Shown here: one piece after another, positions 1 to 7,106 of the stretch | Layout: every line of letters begins with the position of its first letter | Numbering within the stretch: position 1 is the first letter of the stretch | Assembly (NCBI GenBank): GCA_018702955.1 | Contig: JABJEK010000049.1 | Coordinates: 1-54,641 of the forward strand | Direction: 5' to 3' | From: Rhodospirillaceae bacterium | GTDB lineage: Bacteria > Pseudomonadota > Alphaproteobacteria > UBA6615 | Length of the DNA stretch: 54,641 nucleotides | Notes under the pieces: generated by a model | Databases searched by the model: none | Seen by the model: only the letters and a program-made list of their open reading frames with translations | Told to the model about the DNA's origin: nothing | Position numbers and translations under genes: made by a program

Positions 1-10
1 GCCGCAATTC

Positions 11-119
11 CGTCATGCCCGGACTTGATCCGGGCATCTCTTCGCGCTCTGAGACGAGATACGCGGGTCACGTTTATCCGCCGCAGCGCAGAGCGCGAAG
101 GCGCGACCCGCGCATGACG
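11..119. repeat. Extragenic palindromic repeat, family B (variant with enlarged right arm)
   Basis: The left arm (11-40) is a hairpin built on GCCCGGACTTGATCCGGGC and is preceded by CGTCAT. The element closes with ATGACG at 114-119, so the ends are inverted repeats. The right arm normally is a short ACGCGGGTCAAGCCCGCGT hairpin. Here it has grown into a longer stem between ACGCGGGTC (61-69) and GACCCGCGC (105-113). The element lies upstream of the first gene and no gene was found within it. Confidence 0.8.
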
Positions 120-229
120 ATTATGGGTTCCGTCATGTCCGACCTATCCGGCCGCGCCACAATCAGCTTGTGGCCTTTGGCTGCCGGCCACACTATCGTA
201 CCGTCATAAATCGAACGGGGAGCAGGACC

Positions 230-748
230 ATGAAAGCAGGAATTTTCTATACGGCCGCAATCGTCGGCACACTTCTGGCCGCCCCGGCGCTGGCCCAGGA
301 CATGACCGTCACGCTGACGGACCCGGTCTGGAACGGCAAGAAAGTCCCGGCATCCCAGGTCTGTGAGCGGTTCGGCGGCAAGGGTGCGGTCTCGCCGAGC
401 ATGCTGGTTTCCAACCTGCCCGACGGGGTCGTCGCGATCGATGTCTGGTTCAGCGATGACAATAACGAGCGGATGAACTGGGGCGGGCACGGCAAGGTCA
501 AATACATAGTGCCCGCGGGCTCGACGTCGTTCGAGCTGAAGTCGTTTCCCGCCGAATCCGATGATCTGCCCGACGGCGTGATCTCCGTCCGCGACCAGAA
601 GGGTGCCCAATGGAGCGGCACCAACGGCGCCTACCTGCCGCCCTGTTCCGGTGGCAGGGGGCATGTTTACTCGGCCTACATCCTGGCACGCGATGCGGAT
701 GACGACCGGGTCGGCCCGCGTCTGAACATCAAGTTCGGCTCGTTCTAG
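230..748 (+). CDS. Secreted PEBP-like (YbhB/YbcL, Raf-kinase-inhibitor-like) protein
   Basis: 172 aa. Residues 1-22 are a clear Sec signal peptide (short basic start, hydrophobic core, Ala-Pro-Ala-Leu-Ala end), so the mature protein is periplasmic. The remainder keeps the outline of the phosphatidylethanolamine-binding fold: a GxxSPSMLVSNLP segment near residue 50 in the place of the family's N-V-S-P-x-L motif, and YLPPCSGGRGHVYSAYI near residue 140 in the place of the G-P-x-P-P-x-G-x-H-x-Y motif. The usual D-P-D-A-P ligand loop is not recognisable. The start at 230 is preceded by a GGGGAGCAGGACC ribosome site, and an upstream in-frame ATG would destroy the signal peptide. The gene stands alone between repeats. 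Family call moderate, ligand unknown. Confidence 0.6.
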   Translation: MKAGIFYTAAIVGTLLAAPALAQDMTVTLTDPVWNGKKVPASQVCERFGGKGAVSPSMLVSNLPDGVVAIDVWFSDDNNERMNWGGHGKVKYIVPAGSTSFELKSFPAESDDLPDGVISVRDQKGAQWSGTNGAYLPPCSGGRGHVYSAYILARDADDDRVGPRLNIKFGSF

Positions 749-785
749 GCGACGCACTGTCCTGGTACGCGGGCGTGCGTGCGCG

Positions 786-855
786 CGGGCGGGTTTGAAA
801 CCCGCCCCTACAGGGCGACCTCTATCGGCGTAGGGGCGGGTCTGTGACCCGCCCG
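786..855. repeat. Extragenic palindromic repeat, family A (paired hairpins)
   Basis: Two hairpins of the type CGGGCGGGT-TTGAA-ACCCGCCCCTAC face each other (786-811 and 830-855), separated by 18 bases, so the whole element is also a long inverted repeat with GTAGGGGCGGG in the inner arms. It is the first half of the 331-base gap between the PEBP-like gene and gabD. The same design recurs at 12066, 49112, 50480 and 52376. Confidence 0.85.
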
Positions 856-868
856 GGTCGTATCCCTG

Positions 869-943
869 TGTCATGCCCGGACTTGATCCGGGCATCTCTT
901 CGCGGACCGAGGTGAGATACGCGGGTCAAGCCCGCGTATGACG
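869..943. repeat. Extragenic palindromic repeat, family B
   Basis: A canonical bipartite element: left hairpin GCCCGGACTTGATCCGGGC, a short linker, right hairpin ACGCGGGTCAAGCCCGCGT, bounded by TGTCAT and ATGACG. It follows a family A element by 13 bases. The rest of the gap (944-1078) must hold the gabD promoter, but I can see no confident promoter elements there. Confidence 0.85.
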
Positions 944-1078
944 GCTTTGTGTAGAACTATCACCACGACAGAAGTGAAAGAGCCGCCGGTTGTCCCGCGG
1001 AAGGCTTGGGGCCTAAACTCGCGGGCAACGGGCGAAACGCCGAACCTATCAGGCCAGATACTCCAGGGACCGAGGACC

Positions 1079-2533
1079 ATGAAACTCACAGACAGCAAGC
1101 TCTTCCGCCAGCAATGCTATGTCGACGGCCAGTGGGCCGACGCCGACAGCGGCGAGACCATCGATGTCACCAACCCGGCCAACGGCGACGTGATCGGCAC
1201 CATCCCGAAAATGGGTGCGACCGAGACCCGCCGCGCCATCGAGGCGGCCGAGGTCGCCCAGAAGGAATGGAAGAAGCTCACCGGCAAGGAACGCGCCGCG
1301 ATCCTGCGCAAATGGTTCGAGCTCATGATGGAACACCAGGAAGATTTGGCCGTCCTGATGACCACCGAACAGGGCAAGCCGATCGCCGAATCGCGCGGCG
1401 AGATCGCCTATGCCGCCGCCTTCATCGAGTGGTTCGCCGAGGAGGGCAAGCGCGTCTACGGCGACACCATTCCCGGTCACACCCGCGATACGCGGATTGT
1501 CGTTCTGAAGGAGCCGATCGGGGTGACGGCCGCGATCACGCCGTGGAACTTCCCGGCCGCGATGATCACCCGCAAGGCCGGCCCCGCGCTGGCCGCGGGC
1601 TGCTCGATGGTGGTGAAGCCCGCGACGTCCACGCCGTACTCGGCGTTGGCCATGGCCGAACTGGCCGAGCGGGCCGGCGTGCCCGCGGGCGTGCTGTCGG
1701 TGGTGACCGGTTCGTCGCGGGAGATCGGCGAGGAGATCACGTCGAATCCTGTTGTTCGCAAGCTGACCTTCACCGGCTCGACCGAGGTCGGCCGCGAGCT
1801 GATGGCGGCCAGCGCCCAGAACATCAAGAAGGTCTCCATGGAGCTGGGCGGCAACGCGCCGTTCATGGTGTTCGACGACGCCGATCTCGATGCCGCGGTG
1901 GTGGGCGCCATCGCGTCCAAGTATCGCAACACCGGCCAGACCTGCGTCTGCGCCAACCGGATCCTGGTGCAGGACGGGGTGTATGACGCGTTTGCCGCGA
2001 AGCTGGCCACCGCGGTGGCGAAGCTCAATGTCGGCGACGGCATGTCCGACGATGTCCAGCAGGGCCCGCTGATCGACATGGCCGCGGTGGAGAAGGTCGA
2101 GCAGCATATCGCCGACGCGGTCGGCAAGGGTGCGAAGGTCGCCGTCGGCGGCGGGCGCCATGATCTGGGCGGCACGTTCTTCCAGCCGACGATCCTGGTT
2201 GAGGTCACCCCGGACATGGATGTCAGCCACGAGGAGACGTTCGGGCCGCTGGCGCCGCTCTATCGGTTCGGCTCCGACGAGGAAGGCATCGCCATGGCCA
2301 ACGACACCGAGTTCGGGCTGGCGGCGTATTTCTATGCCAACGACCTGAAGCGTGTGTGGAAGGTCGCGGAGGGGCTCGAATCCGGCATCGTCGGCATCAA
2401 CACCGGCCTGATCTCGACCGAGGTCGCGCCGTTTGGTGGCGTGAAGGAGAGCGGCGTGGGCCGCGAGGGCTCTCACTACGGCATCGACGACTATGTGGAG
2501 ATCAAATATCTCTGCATGGGCGGGATCGGGTAG
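1079..2533 (+). CDS. gabD: NAD(P)-dependent succinate-semialdehyde dehydrogenase
   Basis: 484 aa, close to the usual GabD length. It oxidises succinate semialdehyde to succinate (GABA shunt and related routes) in the cytosol. Visible motifs: PWNFP at 155-159, the Rossmann region GSTEVG near 233, the general base Glu255 in SMELGGNAP, and the nucleophile Cys289 in GQTCVC. Cys291 lies two residues further on, a spacing that forms a redox switch in some SSADH enzymes. The start at 1079 has a GGGACCGAGGACC ribosome site; the open frame extends upstream to 938 but that part has no family match. It is monocistronic, with repeat elements on both sides. Other semialdehyde dehydrogenases of this family, such as glutarate semialdehyde dehydrogenase, cannot be excluded. 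Confidence 0.88.
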   Translation: MKLTDSKLFRQQCYVDGQWADADSGETIDVTNPANGDVIGTIPKMGATETRRAIEAAEVAQKEWKKLTGKERAAILRKWFELMMEHQEDLAVLMTTEQGKPIAESRGEIAYAAAFIEWFAEEGKRVYGDTIPGHTRDTRIVVLKEPIGVTAAITPWNFPAAMITRKAGPALAAGCSMVVKPATSTPYSALAMAELAERAGVPAGVLSVVTGSSREIGEEITSNPVVRKLTFTGSTEVGRELMAASAQNIKKVSMELGGNAPFMVFDDADLDAAVVGAIASKYRNTGQTCVCANRILVQDGVYDAFAAKLATAVAKLNVGDGMSDDVQQGPLIDMAAVEKVEQHIADAVGKGAKVAVGGGRHDLGGTFFQPTILVEVTPDMDVSHEETFGPLAPLYRFGSDEEGIAMANDTEFGLAAYFYANDLKRVWKVAEGLESGIVGINTGLISTEVAPFGGVKESGVGREGSHYGIDDYVEIKYLCMGGIG

Positions 2534-2539
2534 GGATTT

Positions 2540-2659
2540 CGGGCGGGTTTGAAACCCGCCCCTACGGCCTCAACCACCACACCGCGTCATGCCCGGACTT
2601 GATCCGGGCATCTCTCTTGGCTTTGAGCCGAGATACGCGGGTCAAGCCCGCGTATGACG
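2540..2659. repeat. Composite repeat unit (family A hairpin + family B element), copy 1
   Basis: A single family A hairpin (2540-2565) is followed by a full family B element (2585-2659). The unit is repeated 140 bases downstream with almost no change, giving a tandem duplication of the entire composite. Confidence 0.85.
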
Positions 2660-2679
2660 GTAGTGGGTGACGGGAAGGA

Positions 2680-2799
2680 CGGGCGGGTTTGAAACCCGCC
2701 CCTACGGCCTCAACCACCACACCGCGTCATGCCCGGACTTGATCCGGGCATCTCTCTTGGCTTTGAGCCGAGATACGCGGATCAAGTCCGCGTATGACG
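2680..2799. repeat. Composite repeat unit (family A hairpin + family B element), copy 2
   Basis: Second tandem copy of the 2540-2659 unit: family A hairpin at 2680-2705, family B element at 2725-2799. The differences from copy 1 are two bases in the right arm of the B hairpin (GCGGATCAAGTCCGC instead of GCGGGTCAAGCCCGC). Both changes preserve pairing, a compensatory pattern. Confidence 0.85.
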
Positions 2800-2809
2800 C
2801 CAGAGGGGC

Positions 2810-3685
2810 CTACAGCCCGAAGATCTCCCGCGCCTCGGCCGGGGTGGCGACCGTGTCGCCGGTGCTCTCGATGATCTGGGCGGCCCGCTCGACCAGCTGG
2901 GCGTTGCCCGAGGCGAGCTCGCCGCGCGCGATGTAGAGATTGTCCTCCAGCCCCACGCGCGCATGGCCGCCGAGCAGCACGGCGCTGGCCACCATGGGGA
3001 ACTCGAACCGTGAAATACCGAAGGACGCCCAGTTGGCGCCCGCCGGCAGCATGTCGCGCATCAGCATCATCGTCTCGGCGTTGGCCGGTGCGCCCCAGGG
3101 GATGCCCAGGCAGAGCTGATAGAGCGGTTTGTCGTCCTTGATCGCGCCGGTTTCCAGCATGTGGTTGGCAAGCCGCACATGGCCGGTATCGAAGACCTCG
3201 AGTTCCGGCTTCACGCCGGCTTCCTGGATCATGACCGCCATTTCGTTGAGCATCTCGGGCGTGTTGACCATCGGGCGATCGCCGAAGTTCATGGTCGCGA
3301 TGTCCAGCGAGCAGATGTCGGGCTTGTTCTCGACCACATGGGCGACGCGCTCGACCGCGGTCTTCATGACCGAGCCGGGGGCGGCCTGCATCGGGTCGTC
3401 CCGGTCGGGTGAGAAGCGTCCGCCGGGGCCGGTCGTCAGGTTGATGATCACGGGCGAGCCCGAATCCCGGATGCGATCGACCACCTCCTTGTAGAGCTTG
3501 GTATCCATGCTCGCCTTGCCCGTCTCGACATTGCGCACATGGATGTGGGCGATGGCCGCACCGGCCTTGTTGGCGGCGATGGCCTCGTTGGCGATTTCTT
3601 CAGGCGTGACGGGGACGGCCGGATTGGCGCCCTTGGAGTCGGCAGCACCGGTGACGGCGCAACTGATGATCACGGGTCGAGACAT
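2810..3685 (-). CDS. BKACE family beta-keto acid cleavage enzyme (3-keto-5-aminohexanoate cleavage protein-like)
   Basis: 291 aa, a typical length for the DUF849/BKACE family. These cytosolic TIM-barrel enzymes condense a beta-keto acid with acetyl-CoA to give acetoacetate plus a new CoA ester. The metal site His-x-His is present as HIHVR (His47 and His49). The start at 3685 follows an AAGGGGGAAG ribosome site; an in-frame extension to 3766 lacks one. The gene is divergent from the cupin at 3784 with a shared 98-base promoter region. BKACE enzymes have many substrates (3-keto-5-aminohexanoate, dehydrocarnitine, beta-ketoadipate and others), and the neighbours do not decide which applies here. 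Confidence 0.85.
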   Translation of the reverse strand: MSRPVIISCAVTGAADSKGANPAVPVTPEEIANEAIAANKAGAAIAHIHVRNVETGKASMDTKLYKEVVDRIRDSGSPVIINLTTGPGGRFSPDRDDPMQAAPGSVMKTAVERVAHVVENKPDICSLDIATMNFGDRPMVNTPEMLNEMAVMIQEAGVKPELEVFDTGHVRLANHMLETGAIKDDKPLYQLCLGIPWGAPANAETMMLMRDMLPAGANWASFGISRFEFPMVASAVLLGGHARVGLEDNLYIARGELASGNAQLVERAAQIIESTGDTVATPAEAREIFGL

Positions 3686-3783
3686 GTTGGAACTTCCCCC
3701 TTGGTGTCCGTGTGCCTTGTTTGGCACATTGGCCCAAAGCCTAGACAGCCGAATGGCCGCAAACAAGAGGAGGGACGCACAAG

Positions 3784-4371
3784 ATGACCGATGCCACCGA
3801 ACATGGATCGCCGAAGGTTTCAGCTGCCGATATGGAGGCGACCCGTGTGGCCCGCTTCAAGGATCTGAAGAAGTTCAACGTCGCGTTTGTGGACTCCCTG
3901 CTGCCCGAGCATCGCAAGAAGAACCTGAAGGTAATCGGCCGCGGCGTGGTCGAGGATCCGCGCATGAGCCCGCCAATTGCCGAGGACCACGGATTCACGG
4001 TCGCCTTCATTACCTGCGAGGCCAACACCGGGGCCGCACTGCACAGCCATGAGACGGCGGAAGTGTTCATGCCGCTCAACGGCAGCCTCGTGGTCTATTG
4101 GGGCGACGACGGCGAGGAGGAGCTGACGCTGGAGCCCTGGGATACGATTTCGGTTCCCGAGGGCGTGATGCGCGGCTTCCGCAACCCGAACGACGAAGAG
4201 GTCGTGATCCTCGCCATGGTCGGCCAGCAGGACGGCGGCGGGCCGGTCAAGTGGCATCCGGAGGTGCTGGCGCGCGCGAAACATACCGGCCTCGGCGTGG
4301 AGGACGGCAAGCTGGTCCGGCTTGAGAATTTCGCGATGCCCGAGGGAATGGAAGAAATCGAAACCGGCTGA
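3784..4371 (+). CDS. Cupin-domain protein
   Basis: 195 aa with a single cupin barrel at about residues 70-150. Motif 1 is seen as HSHETAE (His87, His89, Glu93), and a PEGVMRGFRNP segment matches motif 2, although its usual histidine is replaced by Arg. The first 60 residues are a polar helical extension. The start at 3784 follows AGAGGAGGGACG. Its divergent partner is the BKACE enzyme, so it may act on or sense the same metabolite, but no substrate can be read from sequence. The C-terminal tail (150-195) is family-specific and unassigned. Confidence 0.75.
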   Translation: MTDATEHGSPKVSAADMEATRVARFKDLKKFNVAFVDSLLPEHRKKNLKVIGRGVVEDPRMSPPIAEDHGFTVAFITCEANTGAALHSHETAEVFMPLNGSLVVYWGDDGEEELTLEPWDTISVPEGVMRGFRNPNDEEVVILAMVGQQDGGGPVKWHPEVLARAKHTGLGVEDGKLVRLENFAMPEGMEEIETG

Positions 4372-4376
4372 TTTCC

Positions 4377-4404
4377 TTCCCATTGATTTTCTTTTCAGTG
4401 GGAA
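4377..4404 (+). terminator. Hairpin after the cupin gene, possible terminator
   Basis: TTCCCATTGA (4377-4386) pairs with TCAGTGGGAA (4395-4404) with one G-U pair, leaving an 8-base pyrimidine-rich loop. It begins five bases after the cupin stop. No T run follows the stem, so intrinsic termination is not certain. Confidence 0.4.
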
Positions 4405-4483
4405 AGACTAGATCAGCACATACCGCCGGTGTGACGGCTAAGACATTTTCTGAATGCGTAATTCCGCTTTAAGGGGACCAGTG

Positions 4484-5464
4484 ATGGTGAAAGCAATCCG
4501 TATCCATGAGTTCGGCGAGGCCGATGTTCTGAAATGGGAGGATATCGAGGTCGGCGACCCAGGCCCGGGCCAGCTGCGCCTGCGCCACACGGTGATCGGG
4601 TTCAACTTCCTCGACATCATGGTTCGCAAGGGCCTTTACCCTGTGTTGCCGGAGCTGCCGTCCGTGCTGGGTACGGAGGCTGCTGCCGTTATCGAGGCCG
4701 TCGGTGAGGGCGTTGATGGCTTCTCGGTCGGCCAGCGGGTGGTCTACGCCTCGACCTACCCCGGCGCCTATGCCGAGGCGCGGCTGATCGATGCCGCGCA
4801 GGTCGTCGCGCTGCCGGACAACGTGTCCGACGAGGATGCTGCGGCGAGCCTTCTGAAAGGCATGACGGCGGAATACCTGATCCACCGGACCTATCCGGCG
4901 AAGTCGGGCGATGTCGCGCTTGTGCACGCGGCTGCCGGCGGGGTGGGCCTATTCCTGTGTCAGTGGCTGGCCGCCAAGGGCGTGACCGTGATCGGCACCG
5001 TGGGCTCGGACGCCAAGAAGGAGACGATCCTGGCGAACGGCGCCAAGCATGCAGTGAACTACAAGACCGAGAACTTCACCGAGGTGGCCCGCGAGGTCAC
5101 CGGCGGGGTCGGCGTGGATGTCGTCTATGATTCCGTCGGCAAGGACCACTGGCAGGGTTCGATCGATTCCCTGCGGCCGCGCGGCTACATGGTCAACTTC
5201 GGCAACGCGTCGGGGCCGCTGCCGCCGATCGATTCCGTTGAGTTGAACGTGAAGGGCTCGCTGTTCTTCACCAAGGCCTCGATGCGGTTCTACCAGCTAA
5301 CACGTCAGGAACTCGATGACAGCGCCGCGACTTTGTTTGCCGCCATCGCGGCGGGCGAGATCAAGCCGGTGATCGGCCAGACCTATGCATTGGAAAATGC
5401 CGCCCAGGCCCAGATCGACGTGTGGGACGGCAAGACGACGGGCTCGACCGTCCTGACGGTTTGA
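4484..5464 (+). CDS. NADPH:quinone oxidoreductase (zinc-independent MDR family)
   Basis: 326 aa, the standard length for Qor. Residues 1-120 form the GroES-like catalytic domain. Residues 125-260 form the Rossmann domain with the NADPH-binding AAAGGVG at 149-155. The cysteine ligands of zinc alcohol dehydrogenases are absent. The reaction is expected to be NADPH-dependent reduction of quinones or enones in the cytosol. The start at 4484 has an AAGGGG box 7 bases upstream; GTG at 4481 is an alternative. The hydrolase at 5476 follows after 11 bases, so the two are probably co-transcribed. Confidence 0.88.
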   Translation: MVKAIRIHEFGEADVLKWEDIEVGDPGPGQLRLRHTVIGFNFLDIMVRKGLYPVLPELPSVLGTEAAAVIEAVGEGVDGFSVGQRVVYASTYPGAYAEARLIDAAQVVALPDNVSDEDAAASLLKGMTAEYLIHRTYPAKSGDVALVHAAAGGVGLFLCQWLAAKGVTVIGTVGSDAKKETILANGAKHAVNYKTENFTEVAREVTGGVGVDVVYDSVGKDHWQGSIDSLRPRGYMVNFGNASGPLPPIDSVELNVKGSLFFTKASMRFYQLTRQELDDSAATLFAAIAAGEIKPVIGQTYALENAAQAQIDVWDGKTTGSTVLTV

Positions 5465-5475
5465 GGGACGCAAGC

Positions 5476-6462
5476 ATGGATCTCGAATACCGGCCGGTGA
5501 GTGACGCAGCCCTCGCGCTGATGCGCGAGGGGCACAACCATCCCGAGATGGTCGCGACTCTCAGGGAGATCGCAGCGGAAGGCGTGCCGCCCGCGCCCGA
5601 AAATACCGACGGCGAGACCGAGGACATCAGCGGTCTGACGGTCACGCACCGGTTTGTCGAGGCACCCGGCGAGAGCGAGACAATCCGCTGGCATTTCGTC
5701 GAGGCCGGAGAAGGGCCGGTGCTGTTGCTGATGCACGGGATTCCCCAATCCTGGTGCATGTGGCGGGCGATCCTGCCGGAACTGGCGAAGCATTTCCGCT
5801 GCATCGCCATCGACCTCAAGGGCTACGGCCAGTCGGACAAGGGCCGGGGCGATTATCGCCATGAGGGCGTGGCAGAACAGGTCGTCGCGCTTCTGGACAC
5901 CATTGGCGTGGAGAAATTCAACCTGTTCAGCCACGACCGGGGCACGGTGCAGGCGGACTTCATCGCCGCAAAGCATGCTGACCGCGTCATCCGCTATGTG
6001 CGCGGGTCGCAGCACCTGATCCATTTCCATCCGGACCTCGCACCCCAGGAATTTCTGTTTTCGGATATCGAGACCCGCGGCATCCTGCAGGATCCGGTCA
6101 AGGTTTTCGAATGGGGCTTCGGCCGGTTGTGCAAGTACCCGATCGCGAAGCCCGACGTGATCCGCGCGATCCAGGAGTTCTCGCGCCCCGGTACGGGGCT
6201 CGCGGTCGAGCGCTATTTCCAGTCCTCGACCTTCCGCAAGGACTGGATAGACCGGCGCACCCGGCTCATCCCGGGCTGGAAAGCCCCGATGTTGATTCTG
6301 CAGGGCTCGGAAGAACCGCCCATGCCGGTCGAAAACTATGAGGGGCTGGATGAGTATCTACCCGATGCGCGCGTTGCGCTGGTCGATGGCGGCCATTTTT
6401 ATGTCGAGGAAAACCCGGCGGACACCCTGGCGAAGGCGCTGCCGTTTTTGCTGGGGGACTAG
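5476..6462 (+). CDS. Alpha/beta hydrolase with Asp nucleophile (epoxide hydrolase / haloacetate dehalogenase-like)
   Basis: 328 aa. After a roughly 55-residue polar N-terminal extension comes a standard alpha/beta hydrolase core. The oxyanion motif HGIP is at 87-90. The nucleophile elbow reads FSHDRG with Asp154, not Ser, so the enzyme should use the epoxide hydrolase or dehalogenase ester mechanism. The catalytic His lies in DGGHFYVEENP near the C terminus. HGxP with an Asp nucleophile favours epoxide hydrolase or fluoroacetate dehalogenase over haloalkane dehalogenase (family knowledge). Start 5476 follows GAGGGACG. It is co-directional with the quinone reductase. The two dehalogenases at 25-27 kb use the same type of nucleophile. 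Confidence 0.75.
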   Translation: MDLEYRPVSDAALALMREGHNHPEMVATLREIAAEGVPPAPENTDGETEDISGLTVTHRFVEAPGESETIRWHFVEAGEGPVLLLMHGIPQSWCMWRAILPELAKHFRCIAIDLKGYGQSDKGRGDYRHEGVAEQVVALLDTIGVEKFNLFSHDRGTVQADFIAAKHADRVIRYVRGSQHLIHFHPDLAPQEFLFSDIETRGILQDPVKVFEWGFGRLCKYPIAKPDVIRAIQEFSRPGTGLAVERYFQSSTFRKDWIDRRTRLIPGWKAPMLILQGSEEPPMPVENYEGLDEYLPDARVALVDGGHFYVEENPADTLAKALPFLLGD

Positions 6463-6468
6463 GCCTGC

Positions 6469-6936
6469 TCAGCCGTCCTTCTCTGACGTGATCTTCGCAA
6501 AGGCCTCGAGCGTCTCGGCGCTGACGTAATGCTCGATACCCTCGGCGTCGAGCTCCGCGTTGCGGGCGCTGACGCCGATGGCACGCAGGAAATTCAGCAC
6601 GATCTGATGGCGCTTGCGCGAGGCGTCGGCGAGCGCGCTGCCCTGTTCCGTAAGGAAGATCGAACGGTAGGGGCGTGACGTGACCAGCCCGTCACGCTGT
6701 AGCCGCTTGACGATCTTGTTGACCGTGGCGTGCGACACGCCGAAGCGCTGAGCCAGATCGGTGACCCGCGCCTCGCCATAGGCGTTGATCAGATCGTCGA
6801 TCATCTCGACATAATCCTCGGCCTTCTCGGTCTGCTGGGCATTGCGGACCCGCTCGAACTGTGCGGCCTGGCGGTCCGCGTCCATCATTTCGTCGGTGTC
6901 GTCCGACAGCGCCACGCTTTTTTCGCGCTCCGCCAT
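6469..6936 (-). CDS. mntR: Manganese-responsive DtxR-family transcriptional regulator MntR
   Basis: 155 aa. A winged helix-turn-helix at about 43-100 precedes the dimerisation domain. By alignment to Bacillus MntR the metal ligands are all present: Asp41 and Glu44 (DYVE), His110, and Glu132, Glu135 and His136 (EGIEH). It has an N-terminal extension of about 35 residues, as in Escherichia coli MntR. It binds Mn(II) and represses uptake genes. It is the last gene of the metal-transport operon and its ATG overlaps the stop of the 56-aa gene by one base (TGATG). Autoregulation through the operon promoter is the expected arrangement. The stop is 6 bases from the convergent hydrolase stop. Confidence 0.93.
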   Translation of the reverse strand: MAEREKSVALSDDTDEMMDADRQAAQFERVRNAQQTEKAEDYVEMIDDLINAYGEARVTDLAQRFGVSHATVNKIVKRLQRDGLVTSRPYRSIFLTEQGSALADASRKRHQIVLNFLRAIGVSARNAELDAEGIEHYVSAETLEAFAKITSEKDG

Positions 6937-7106
6937 CAGACCGGCACCGACACTGCGACATCGCCGAACCGGTTTCCCGCCCTGTTGCGGGCGAATGCCA
7001 TGATGTGTCGGTCTATCTTGAACATGACCGGAAGCATGGCACCTGCCACGATTCCAGAGAAGGCGGCAGGCCCTTTCGATCTCGACATGAGCGACAGTGA
7101 TTGCAT
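6936..7106 (-). CDS. Small protein of unknown function in the manganese operon
   Basis: 56 aa, unrecognised. It starts MQSLSLMSRSKG, has a hydrophobic stretch (about residues 15-29, AAFSGIVAGAMLPVM) that could be one membrane helix or an amphipathic segment, then a basic tail rich in Arg and Asn. The case for a real gene is positional. Its ATG overlaps the stop of the upstream permease by one base, and its TGA overlaps the ATG of mntR by one base, so it fills exactly the space between them. It has a ribosome-site-like GGAGG in CAGGAGG about 10 bases before the start, inside the permease gene. A role in metal transport or in MntR function is inference from position. Confidence 0.65.
   Translation of the reverse strand: MQSLSLMSRSKGPAAFSGIVAGAMLPVMFKIDRHIMAFARNRAGNRFGDVAVSVPV

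Noticed and set aside
1049..2476. A 475-codon minus-strand frame opposite gabD
   Set aside because: Composition is rich in His, Arg and Gly as expected for a reverse-frame shadow, with no family motif; gabD is unmistakable.
2540..2799. Possible CRISPR array from the regular repeats
   Set aside because: Only two units, each a long hairpin composite with no unique spacers of even length and no cas genes.
2356..2936. Short frames with the peptide GGFETRPYGL
   Set aside because: They are read-through of the palindromic repeats, and the same peptide appears wherever family A hairpins do.
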